This document shows, piece by piece, positions 34,803 through 42,863 of a DNA stretch of 64,000 bases. The notes beneath the pieces were generated by a model, which saw only the letters and a list, made by a program, of their open reading frames with translations, ran no database searches and had not been told where the DNA came from. The stretch comes from Parafrankia elaeagni (lineage in GTDB: Bacteria; Actinomycetota; Actinomycetes; Frankiales; Frankiaceae): the NCBI RefSeq assembly GCF_000374165.1, contig NZ_KB893750.1, positions 171,819 through 235,818 of the forward strand, read 5' to 3'. The position numbers and the translations under genes are program-made. How positions within the stretch are numbered: the first letter of the stretch is position 1; each line of letters starts with the position of its first letter.

Positions 34803-36701
34803 ATGTCGGACCGGGCTCGGGCTTCCACGGCCGAGGGCCCCGCGGGAGGGGATCGAGACGTGGCCCTGCGATCAGGCGAGGAACCGGACACCGACGACAG
34901 ACGACCAGCTCAGCCAGTCCCGCCAGCTCCGCCAGTCCCGCTAGTCCCGCCAGTCCCGTGGGCCTCGGCGACACCGTTGACCCCGCCGGTGACGTCCGGT
35001 GCCGGTGCGCTCCCGACCGGCCTTGTGTTCACGGTGCTGGTGCTCGGCGGGCTGCTCGTCGTCCTGGACATCACGATCATCAACGTCGCGATCCGGACGT
35101 TGGCGGAGGATCTTGACGCAACCCTCCCGGTGATCCAGTGGGTCTCGACCGCCTACACGCTGGCCCTGGCCGTCACCGTCCCGACCAGCGCCTGGCTGGT
35201 CGGGCGGTTCGGCGCCCGCCGGGTCTACACCGCAGCGCTGGCCGCCTTCGTGCTGGGCTCGGCGCTGTGCGGCCTGGCCTGGGACGTCGGGTCGCTCATT
35301 GCGTTCCGGGTCCTGCAGGGAATCGGCGGCGGGCTGGTCCAACCGGTCGCGATGATGATCGTCCTGCGGGCGACCCCGCCCGAGCGCCGCGGCCGCGCGA
35401 TGGGCCTGCTGGGCCTGCCGGTCCTGGTCGGCCCCGTGATCGGGCCGACGCTCGGGGGCTCGCTCGTCGAGTTCTCCTGGCGGTGGATCTTTCTGGTGAA
35501 CCTGCCTGTCGGCATCCTTGCCCTCCTGCTCGCGGCCCGCGCGCTGCGCCCGTTCACCGCCGAGCCCGCGCGGGGCGTCACTTCCGCGAGTGCCGTCACT
35601 TCCGCGAGTGCCGGCGGATCCGCGGATACCGGCGGATCCGCGGATACCGGCAGCCCACGCGAGCGGCTTGACCTGTTCGGGCTGGGGCTCATCGCACCTG
35701 GGCTGGCGCTGTTCGTCTACGGGCTGGCCGAGAGCGGGCGGCAGGGGACGGTGGCCTCCGCTGTGGTCCTCGTTCCCGCCCTTGCCGGCATCGCACTGGT
35801 GGCCGGGTTCGCCGTCCGCGCGGCGCGAGCGCCGGCCCCGCTGGTCCGGATCACGCTGCTGCGCCGGCGGGCCGTCGGGTCGGGCGCTCTGACGCTGGCG
35901 CTGTTCGCGGCGGCCTACTTCGGGTCGATGCTGGTACTGCCCCTCTACCTGCAGGCCGCGCGCGGGCTGAGCCCGGCGGCGACCGGCATGCTAGGCATCC
36001 CGCAGGCACTGGCGACCGGCATCTCCCTGCAGGTGGCGAGCCGGCTGGTCGACCGGGTCCCGCCGGCGCGCATCGTCGGCTTCGGCATCGCACTGGCGAC
36101 CTGCGGACTGTTCACCGTGCTGCTCCTGCTCGACGCGGACACCCCGTACTGGCACCTCGTCGTCGCCCTGTCCGTCATGGGCATCGGCGCGGGTTCGACG
36201 ATCATGCCGACCATCACGACGGCGCTGCGCTATCTGGACGACCGGGACGCACCGTCCGGGAGCACCCTGCTGACCATCACCAACCAGGTGAGTGTCTCGA
36301 TCGGCACCGCGCTGACGTCGGTGGTGCTCGCCTCGGGCCTCGCTACCCGGGGCCTCGGTTCCCTGATCGGCGGCGGTGAGGCCGCCGGGCCGCTCGAGGT
36401 GGGGCACCCCGGCCAGGCTGGTGGCGGCCCGGCGGGTGCGGGCCCGGCGGGTGCCGGCGCGGCGGACACCGCGGCACAGCTCGCCGAAGCGTTCCGGAAC
36501 ACTTTGGGCGTGCCGGTCGGTCTGATGGCGGCTGCGCTGGTCGTCGCCCTGACAGCGCTGCCCCGCGGCGGCGGGCGAGCCCACCCCCGGCCGGCCGGGG
36601 GGGCGGGCGGACGTCGAGGTCGGCCCGGCCGAACCGGCCACGGCGCCGGATCGATGACCGACCGCGGGCGCCCCCGTGGGCGTGGGCCGTGGGCTTCGTA
36701 G
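34803..36701 (+). CDS. MFS transporter, DHA2 (EmrB/QacA) type
   Basis: A 632-residue drug:H+ antiporter with 14 predicted helices. Signatures are LDITIINVAIRTLAEDL at helix 1, motif A LVGRFGARRVYTAALAAF and motif C-like GLPVLVGPVIGPTLGGSLVE with WRWIFLVNLPVGILAL. The loop after helix 6 carries two in-frame 18-bp tandem duplications (about 35575-35655; VTSASA and GGSADT units). The first 65 residues form a Pro/Val-rich cytoplasmic tail. ATG 34803 is chosen; a TTG at 34776 is in frame. It exports small molecules; substrate unknown. Confidence 0.9.
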   Translation: MSDRARASTAEGPAGGDRDVALRSGEEPDTDDRRPAQPVPPAPPVPLVPPVPWASATPLTPPVTSGAGALPTGLVFTVLVLGGLLVVLDITIINVAIRTLAEDLDATLPVIQWVSTAYTLALAVTVPTSAWLVGRFGARRVYTAALAAFVLGSALCGLAWDVGSLIAFRVLQGIGGGLVQPVAMMIVLRATPPERRGRAMGLLGLPVLVGPVIGPTLGGSLVEFSWRWIFLVNLPVGILALLLAARALRPFTAEPARGVTSASAVTSASAGGSADTGGSADTGSPRERLDLFGLGLIAPGLALFVYGLAESGRQGTVASAVVLVPALAGIALVAGFAVRAARAPAPLVRITLLRRRAVGSGALTLALFAAAYFGSMLVLPLYLQAARGLSPAATGMLGIPQALATGISLQVASRLVDRVPPARIVGFGIALATCGLFTVLLLLDADTPYWHLVVALSVMGIGAGSTIMPTITTALRYLDDRDAPSGSTLLTITNQVSVSIGTALTSVVLASGLATRGLGSLIGGGEAAGPLEVGHPGQAGGGPAGAGPAGAGAADTAAQLAEAFRNTLGVPVGLMAAALVVALTALPRGGGRAHPRPAGGAGGRRGRPGRTGHGAGSMTDRGRPRGRGPWAS

Positions 36702-36711
36702 CATCGTGGGC

Positions 36712-37080
36712 ATGCCGTCACTGGAGGGCACCACCCGGGTCGACATCTGGATCTGGTCGGTCCGTCTCGTCAAGACGCGGACGCAGGCTGGCGACGCCTG
36801 CCGCGGCGGCCATGTCCGGTTGAACGGCGAGCGGGTGAAACCGGCGCGCGGGGTGCGGCCCGGAGACGAGGTGCGCATCCGTCAGGATGGCTACGAGCGT
36901 GTCGTCGTGGTGACCAAGGTGATCACCAAGCGGGTGGGTGCCGAGCTGGCAGCTGAGTGCTACCTGGACAACAGCCCGCCGCGCCCGGAGCGCCCGCCGA
37001 TGATCGCGGTGCGCGACCGCGGTACCGGGCGTCCGACCAAGCGGGACCGCCGGGCGATCGAACGCCTGCGCGAACGCTGA
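36712..37080 (+). CDS. S4-domain RNA-binding protein (Hsp15/HslR-like)
   Basis: A 122-residue protein whose N-terminal half is an S4 domain (TRVDIWIWSVRLVKTRTQAG, then GHVRLNGERVKPARGVRPGD). The rest is basic and ends in RPTKRDRRAIERLRER. In E. coli Hsp15 this fold binds 50S subunits carrying stalled nascent chains. The start at ATG 36712 lacks a clear ribosome binding site. It begins 10 bp after the MFS gene on the same strand. Confidence 0.88.
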   Translation: MPSLEGTTRVDIWIWSVRLVKTRTQAGDACRGGHVRLNGERVKPARGVRPGDEVRIRQDGYERVVVVTKVITKRVGAELAAECYLDNSPPRPERPPMIAVRDRGTGRPTKRDRRAIERLRER

Positions 37081-37092
37081 GAGCCGCCGGTT

Positions 37093-37569
37093 CTACAGCG
37101 CGGGCGCGAGCCTGCTCGCCAGGGAACGGGACAGGCTGTCCATCACCTCCGGGGAAACCCATTCCGCCGGCGGGCGGCGCAGACAGCTGAAGACGGCCGG
37201 CCCCAGCTGGTCAGCAGGCAGGTCGCCGGCCCGGGGGATGACGTGCACATGAAGATGCGTGAATCCCGCCGCTTCCGAGAACGCCGCGACATAGGTCCGG
37301 GTACACCCGGTGACCTCGACGAGCGCCCGGCTCAGCCGCTGGCACAGGGGGCCGAGTTCGGTGGCCTCCGCATCGTCGAGCTCGGCAATCGTGGTGATGT
37401 GCCGGCGGGCGACGAGAACCAGCCAGCCGGGCATCGCGCAGCGGATCGCGTGTGCCACCCGCCAGCCGCCACTGACGTGAATCCGCTCGCGGGTGGGCAG
37501 GCCGGCCATGGCGGCATTCTGCTCACAGGAATAGCAGCCGTCCGAGTCGTTCTCGTCACGGGTGACCAT
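37093..37569 (-). CDS. HIT-family nucleotide-binding protein
   Basis: A 158-residue histidine triad protein. The active-site motif is FTHLHVHVIPRA (HxHxH). CYSCEQN near the N-terminus resembles a half metal site. HIT proteins hydrolyse nucleoside phosphoramidates or dinucleotides. ATG 37569 (MVTRDENDSDGCYSCEQ) is chosen by comparison with HIT family starts; the frame extends to 37614. It converges with the S4 gene 12 bp away. Confidence 0.88.
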   Translation of the reverse strand: MVTRDENDSDGCYSCEQNAAMAGLPTRERIHVSGGWRVAHAIRCAMPGWLVLVARRHITTIAELDDAEATELGPLCQRLSRALVEVTGCTRTYVAAFSEAAGFTHLHVHVIPRAGDLPADQLGPAVFSCLRRPPAEWVSPEVMDSLSRSLASRLAPAL

Positions 37570-38074
37570 GCGACAACGATAGAGCCGCGGGTATGGCCGC
37601 CGGGATGAATCCATGACGGAGAAGCCGGGATTTCAGCCGCTGGTGGAGGCTGAGTCGAAGGCATGCGCTGCGGACGGGGCCCCGTCGCCGCCTGCACCCC
37701 GGTGGTGGCGGGGCGCTCCCGGCTCGCAGGAGCGGCCGCGGCAGGCCCACCCGGAGATGCGGCAGGCCCACCCGGAGATTGTGCTCAGGCCCGCGGCGCG
37801 CCGTCTGTCCGTTATCACGCCGGATGGCTCCTGTCATCGGCATGTGCCCAGCTCACGGCGCTGAAGTGGGTCTTCCCGGCCCCACCTGCCGGAACCGGTC
37901 AATGGGTTTCTATCATTCCAGGTGCTGCATACGGAACATTCGGTACGCGATCAATCATCGTGGACGAATCCGCGCGCCGGCGTGGGATGGGGCTGAGCAT
38001 GAACCTGATCGAAGATGTTCGACGCCTGTTCATGAAGCGTCCATGACGAGGACCGTCAGCGCAGACGGCGGCCG
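37570..38074. other. 505-bp divergent intergenic region
   Basis: Between the HIT gene and the glycosyltransferase gene. It holds a 21-bp tandem repeat (37738-37779) and an AT-richer stretch at 37900-37960 that may be the promoter of the rightward gene. Two short frames here were considered and not called. Confidence 0.4.
37738..37779. repeat. 21-bp tandem repeat, two copies
   Basis: Two perfect head-to-tail 21-bp copies beginning GCGGCAGGCCCACCCGGAG. No supported gene covers them. Confidence 0.85.
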
Positions 38075-40294
38075 ATGACCGTCGACGGGTCCGTCGACAC
38101 GACGGTCGACGAGCCGGCCACCGGCCCCCTCGCCACGGACGGCGCGGTTACCGCCCCCGCGGGCGGGCGCACCGGCAGGCCGCGGATGCCGCCCACCCCG
38201 GCGTCGCCGTGGGTGTCGGAGGCGCTTCGGAGGTCGAGGGAGCCGCGCATCCCGCGCATCCCGCGCATCCCGCGTATTGCGGGAGCGGCGCGCTCACCGG
38301 CGTTCGTGGTCACCCTGCTTGCGCTGTGCTCGTTCGCGGTGAGCCTGGTGCTGCAGACGACACTGTTTCGGGACGGAACCGGGGACGCTGACGAGGCCGC
38401 GTACGTGCTGCAGGCGCGGATGCTGCTCCAGGGCCGGCTGACCCTGGACGCCTCCTTGGTCGAGCCGTTCTTCCGGCCCTGGCTCACCGGCGTGCACGAC
38501 GGCCGGGTGTTCACCAAGTACCTGCCTGGCTGGCCCGCGGCGCTCGCGCTTTCGCAGGCGCTGTTCGGGACCATGGCGGTCGCGCCCGCGGCGATGGCGG
38601 CGGTGTGGGTCGCCGGGACGTACCGGCTGGCCCGGGAGCTGTTCGGCGAGGTGCGTACCGCACTCACCGCGGCTGTGGGGGTCGCGCTGTCACCGCTGGT
38701 GATCATGCACACCGCGCTGCCTCTCGCGTACGCGGCGTGCGCCGCGACACTCGTGTTCGCCAGCGCCGAACTGCTGCGCGGTCTCCGCACGGGCGCGCGG
38801 TCCGCCCTGTTCCTGGGCGGGGCCGCGGCGGGGTTCGCGCTGCTGATCCGTCCGTTCGACGCTGTGCTCGTGGTCCTTCCCGTGGCGGTCCTGGCGATGG
38901 TGCGGGCCCGTCGGGAGCTGCGGATCCTGCCGCGCCGGGCGCTCTGGGCGGTGCCCGGCACGCTGCCGATGGTCGCGGTCTTCCTGGTGTACTGCTGGCA
39001 CGTCACGGGGTCGCCGCTGCGCATGCCGTTGTCCGCGTCGGATCCGCTGGACCGCTTCGGTTTCGGACCGCGTCGCATCCTGCCCTCCGAATCGAGCTTC
39101 ATGTTCACTCGGCGGTTGGCCCTCGAAGCCCTCGGCGACACCCTCGCTGCCGCCCCGAGCTGGTTCTTCGGCGGTATGGGCCTGATCGTGCTCGCCGCCG
39201 TCGGCCTGTTCGCGCCCCGGCGCCGGCCTGAGCGGATCATGCTGTTGGCCACGACCGGCGTCGTTCTGCTGGGCTACGCCTTCTGGTGGGGGTCGGCCTT
39301 CGCGATGCCGGGCCTGCGCAACGGGCTCGGCCCGCACTACCACCTGGCGGCGTTCACTCCGGTCGTCATCCTCGCCGCCGACGGTGCGCGATGGCTCTGG
39401 AGCGTCCTGGCGCGCGTGCCGTCGCGGATCGCCCGCCCGGGCCTCGCCGTCGCGGCCGGGGTTGGGCTCGTCGCGATCACCCTGCCCACGCTGCCCGCCC
39501 GGGTCGACGTCCAGCGGGGGGTCAACGCGGGCAATGCGTTCCTGGAATCGATGATTCCCGACCAGCTGGACGGGCCCGCCGTGATCGTCGTGTCGCCGCC
39601 GGTACCGAGCCGCTACGCACAGATCCCCTACCACACGCTGCGAAACTCCCCGGATCTTGGCGGGCCGGTCGTGTATGCGGCGGACATCGGCTCCCGCATC
39701 GCCGAGCTGCCCGATCGCCTGCCCGGCCGCAAGATCTACCGGCTGCGTCCGGGCGAGGTGTGGGACCCTGCCGTCCCCGGAGGCTTCCGTGGTGCGTTCG
39801 TGCCGTTGCGGCAGGTCATCGGCACCCGCATCGAGATCCAGGTAACCCTTCAGCCGCCGCCGCCGCAGCAGCCGACGACGACGCCGACGGGCGGGCCGCT
39901 GCTGTACGTCCGGCTGGGAGATCAGCAGCGTGTGCTGCGGCCGGCGGATGGCCGTCGCCACACGTTCGTGCTCACCACCGGGCCTGCCACCGGGCCGGAC
40001 GAACTCGGGACGGGCCCGGCGAACGGGGCCGACGGCGTCGCCCTGCCGGCAGACCTCATCGTCGGTTACGCGACGGGCACCGGGCCGGGAGCCGCCGTCT
40101 GGGAGGAACGGATCCCGCTGGCACGCCGGGCGGGAGGAGATCTCTCCCTGCTCGCTCCGGGTCTCGGGTGGCGGCGCCTGCCTGCGGGCCCGGGAGCCGC
40201 CGCCGGGCCCGGCGCCGACCAGGACGCGTGGCCGTGGATCTCAGCTGCGACCCAGTCGGTGCTGCGGGTCGATCTGGCACCCACCCGCCCCTGA
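38075..40294 (+). CDS. multi-pass membrane glycosyltransferase (GT39/ArnT-like)
   Basis: A 739-residue membrane protein with about 11 helices between residues 70 and 480. The first loop reads DGTGDADEAAYVLQARMLLQ followed by GRLTLDASLVEPFF; an acidic pair in the first outer loop followed by a Y/H-rich stretch is typical of polyprenyl-phosphate-sugar-dependent transferases (PMT/ArnT, GT-C fold). The C-terminal 250 residues are soluble and outside, with no recognised domain. It may glycosylate proteins or cell-wall lipids. A 9-bp tandem repeat near 38248-38275 encodes IPR units. The start codon lacks a strong ribosome binding site. Confidence 0.75.
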   Translation: MTVDGSVDTTVDEPATGPLATDGAVTAPAGGRTGRPRMPPTPASPWVSEALRRSREPRIPRIPRIPRIAGAARSPAFVVTLLALCSFAVSLVLQTTLFRDGTGDADEAAYVLQARMLLQGRLTLDASLVEPFFRPWLTGVHDGRVFTKYLPGWPAALALSQALFGTMAVAPAAMAAVWVAGTYRLARELFGEVRTALTAAVGVALSPLVIMHTALPLAYAACAATLVFASAELLRGLRTGARSALFLGGAAAGFALLIRPFDAVLVVLPVAVLAMVRARRELRILPRRALWAVPGTLPMVAVFLVYCWHVTGSPLRMPLSASDPLDRFGFGPRRILPSESSFMFTRRLALEALGDTLAAAPSWFFGGMGLIVLAAVGLFAPRRRPERIMLLATTGVVLLGYAFWWGSAFAMPGLRNGLGPHYHLAAFTPVVILAADGARWLWSVLARVPSRIARPGLAVAAGVGLVAITLPTLPARVDVQRGVNAGNAFLESMIPDQLDGPAVIVVSPPVPSRYAQIPYHTLRNSPDLGGPVVYAADIGSRIAELPDRLPGRKIYRLRPGEVWDPAVPGGFRGAFVPLRQVIGTRIEIQVTLQPPPPQQPTTTPTGGPLLYVRLGDQQRVLRPADGRRHTFVLTTGPATGPDELGTGPANGADGVALPADLIVGYATGTGPGAAVWEERIPLARRAGGDLSLLAPGLGWRRLPAGPGAAAGPGADQDAWPWISAATQSVLRVDLAPTRP

Positions 40295-40347
40295 GCGTCC
40301 CGCCCCCGATCTTCGCACCGCTCCCTGGACTCGGCGCACCGTTCTTC

Positions 40348-41082
40348 TCAGGCGTGTTCCCCGGTGGGCGCGGACCGCGGCGGGACGCCGTCGGGGCGAT
40401 AGGTCCGCACCGGTGCGGAGGTCGGGTCGGTGCCCAGGGTGTTGCCGCACCGGGTGGAGAGCCAGCGGCGGCGCCCGGGTGTCGGCCGCCAGCTCTCGAC
40501 GTCGAACGTGTCGCCGGTCGCGTACTCCTCGCTGCCGGAGCCGGGCACCAGGGCGAGGAACTCGTGGCAGCGGAGCTGGTCCTGCAGGCTCTCGGCGACT
40601 GCCTGGTCAGGTGTGCCGACACAGGTGCGGACGGCTGCCCAGATCTCGGCACTGGCGGCGTCCCGGTCGTCTGCGTGGCGTGCCTCGTCCCTGGGCCACA
40701 CGGAGATTCGGAAGTCGCCGCCCGCCCACTCCTGGACCGTGATCTCCTCGATGTACCGGCTCGCACCGCAGAACGGCGCACTCGGAGCGGCGCTGTCGGC
40801 GCTGTCGGCGCCGTCGGGGGCGGCCGGAGCGCCCTGCTGGGCCGACGGCCCGCCCTCCGGGCCGCTCCCGCCGCTGCCGGAGCCGCTCCCGGCGTCACCG
40901 CCGGTGGCATCCCCGGGGCCGGCCGGGGCAGTGGGGGTGGGCGCGACGGCCGCGAGGTCGCTGGGGGAGCCGGTGTCGCCGGCCGAGTCGCTGTCCCCGT
41001 CGTTGCCCACCGCGATCGCCGCGGCGGCCAGCAGGGCGACGCCGCCGATCAGGACCCCGCGGGACCGGCGGCGCTCAGTCAT
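40348..41082 (-). CDS. secreted protein with four cysteines
   Basis: A 244-residue protein with an N-terminal signal or anchor (MTERRRSRGVLIGGVALLAA, then AAAIAVG), a 75-residue Gly/Ser/Ala/Asp-rich linker and a C-terminal domain of about 130 residues with cysteines in PFCGAS, VRTCVG, LRCHEF and TRCGNT. The even number suggests two disulfides outside the cell. WAGGDFRISVWPRDEARHAD is the most distinctive stretch. No family is recognised with confidence. It converges with the glycosyltransferase gene. Confidence 0.7.
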   Translation of the reverse strand: MTERRRSRGVLIGGVALLAAAAIAVGNDGDSDSAGDTGSPSDLAAVAPTPTAPAGPGDATGGDAGSGSGSGGSGPEGGPSAQQGAPAAPDGADSADSAAPSAPFCGASRYIEEITVQEWAGGDFRISVWPRDEARHADDRDAASAEIWAAVRTCVGTPDQAVAESLQDQLRCHEFLALVPGSGSEEYATGDTFDVESWRPTPGRRRWLSTRCGNTLGTDPTSAPVRTYRPDGVPPRSAPTGEHA

Positions 41083-41243
41083 ACATCGAGGGTAGAGCCT
41101 TGCCGGACGGCTGCGCGGCGATCCGACGCGCTGGTGAGCCCACCTGCCCCCGGTGTCGGCAAAGTCAACACCTATCCCGTGGGCCGGGAGTCTGATAGTT
41201 CCCGTAGAGGTCGCCGTCCGCCCTGTGGGACCCGGAGGATCAC

Positions 41244-42833
41244 ATGTACCCGCCCGATTTCGTGTCGCTCACCCCTGACAAGCCCGCGGTGATCCTCACC
41301 GGTGGCCCGGGCGGTGAGGACCGCGTCCAGACCTACCGTGAGCTGGCCGAGGGGGCCGCGCGGCTGGCGCGTTTACTCGTCGACACGGGCCTGCGCCCGG
41401 GCGACTGCCTGGCGATCCTCGCCGAGAACCATCTCCGCTATTTCGAGGTGGTGTGGGCGGGCCTCAACTGTGGCCTTTACATCACGCCGATCAACTCCCA
41501 CCTGACAGCACCCGAAATCGCCCATCTCGTGAACGACAGCGGCGCCCGGGCACTGATCAGCACCCGGAAGCTGGCCGCTGTCGCCGAGGAGGTCGTGCCC
41601 GACACGCCGCACGTGCTGCTGCGGCTCCTGCTCGACGGGACGTCCGCGCACTACGCGGAGCTCGACGCGGCCGCCGCCGGCTACCCGGCCGGGCCTCGTG
41701 ACGACGAGGTCCGCGGCTCGTTCATGCTCTACAGCTCGGGCACGACCGGCCGGCCGAAGGGCATCCGGTTCCCGCTGCCGGACACCCCGGCCTCGGCCGG
41801 GGACGTCCAGCTGCTGAACGGGACGGCGCGCATGTTCGGTCTCGGCGCCGACTCGGTGTACCTGTCACCCGCTCCGCTTTACCATGCGGCTCCGCTGCGG
41901 GTGTCCGCCGTGTTGCACAGCGTCGGCGGCACGGTCGTCGTGCTGCCGCGCTTCGACGCCGAGGAGGCGCTGCGCGCGATCGAGCGCTACCGGGTGGGCG
42001 CCGCGCAGTGGGTGCCGACGATGTTCGTGCGGATGCTCAAGCTCCCACCGGAGGCCCGCGGCCGCTACGACCTGTCGAGCATGCGGGTGGCCGTCCACGC
42101 CGCGGCGCCGTGCCCGGTCGACGTCAAGCGTCGGATGATCGAGTGGTGGGGCCCGATCCTGTACGAGTACTACTCCGGTTCGGAGAACTTCGGGAGCACC
42201 GGGCTGTCCAGCGAGGAGTGGCTGGCCCACCCGGGCTCGGTCGGCCGCCCCCAGGGCGGTGTGCTGCACATCTGCGCGGACGACGGCACCGAGCTCGCCG
42301 CGGGGGAGACCGGCACCGTCTACTTCGAGAGCCGTGGCGCCGGCTTCAGCTACCACCGTGACCCGGCCCGGACGAAGGCGGTGAGCCACCCCGTCCATCC
42401 GGGCTGGCGCACCCTGGGCGACGTGGGCCATGTCGACACGGACGGCTACCTCTACCTGAGCGACCGCAAGGACTTCACGATCATCGCCGGGGGCGTGAAC
42501 ATCTACCCGCGCGAGATCGAGGACGTCCTGGTGATGCATGACGAGGTCGTGGACGTCGCCGTCTTCGGCGTCCCGCACCCGGAGCTCGGGGAGCAGGTCA
42601 AGGCCGTCGTCCAGCCGGTCGACCTGGCCGACGCGGGGGAGGCGCTGGCCGCGCGGCTGCTGGACCACTGCCGGGACCAGCTGGCGCCGTTCAAGTGGCC
42701 GCGGTCGATCGACTTCGTGCCCGAGCTGCCCCGTCTGGACAACGGCAAGCTCTACAAGAAGCCCCTGCGGGACGCCTACTGGGCCGCGGCCTCCACCGCG
42801 GAGCCGTCCACCGCGGAGCCCTCCACCGCGTAG
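41244..42833 (+). CDS. acyl-CoA synthetase (AMP-dependent ligase)
   Basis: A 529-residue ANL-family ligase. The adenylate loop is SFMLYSSGTTGRPKGIRF; others are YEYYSGSENFGSTG, TLGDVGHVDTDGYLYLSDRK, and IIAGGVNIYPREIEDVL. The lysine needed for adenylation is in PRLDNGKLYKKPLRD. It activates a carboxylic acid as acyl-AMP and transfers it to CoA; the acid is not readable. The ATG at 41244 has GGAGG 5 nt upstream. The last 14 residues (STAEPSTAEPSTA) are encoded by the 15-bp tandem repeat that also supplies the stop codon. Confidence 0.92.
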   Translation: MYPPDFVSLTPDKPAVILTGGPGGEDRVQTYRELAEGAARLARLLVDTGLRPGDCLAILAENHLRYFEVVWAGLNCGLYITPINSHLTAPEIAHLVNDSGARALISTRKLAAVAEEVVPDTPHVLLRLLLDGTSAHYAELDAAAAGYPAGPRDDEVRGSFMLYSSGTTGRPKGIRFPLPDTPASAGDVQLLNGTARMFGLGADSVYLSPAPLYHAAPLRVSAVLHSVGGTVVVLPRFDAEEALRAIERYRVGAAQWVPTMFVRMLKLPPEARGRYDLSSMRVAVHAAAPCPVDVKRRMIEWWGPILYEYYSGSENFGSTGLSSEEWLAHPGSVGRPQGGVLHICADDGTELAAGETGTVYFESRGAGFSYHRDPARTKAVSHPVHPGWRTLGDVGHVDTDGYLYLSDRKDFTIIAGGVNIYPREIEDVLVMHDEVVDVAVFGVPHPELGEQVKAVVQPVDLADAGEALAARLLDHCRDQLAPFKWPRSIDFVPELPRLDNGKLYKKPLRDAYWAAASTAEPSTAEPSTA

Positions 42834-42863
42834 CCGTCCACCGCGTAGCCGTCCACCGTGCCT
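42789..42863. repeat. 15-bp tandem repeat spanning two gene ends
   Basis: Five head-to-tail copies of CCGTCCACCGCGGAG with small changes. Copies 3 and 4 have TAG where 1 and 2 have GAG; the TAG in copy 3 (42831-42833) is the stop of the acyl-CoA synthetase. Copy 5 is partial and touches the stop of the convergent NB-ARC/TPR gene at 42863. Confidence 0.88.

Noticed and set aside
37613-37864. 83-codon rightward frame containing the 21-bp repeat
   Set aside because: Weak start signal, Pro/Arg-rich translation and no family. The 21-bp unit keeps frame, but so would any multiple of three.
37960-38046. Possible small peptide just before the glycosyltransferase gene
   Set aside because: A short frame ending MNLIEDVRRLFMKRP looks amphipathic, but there is no convincing ribosome binding site and it could be chance in the leader.
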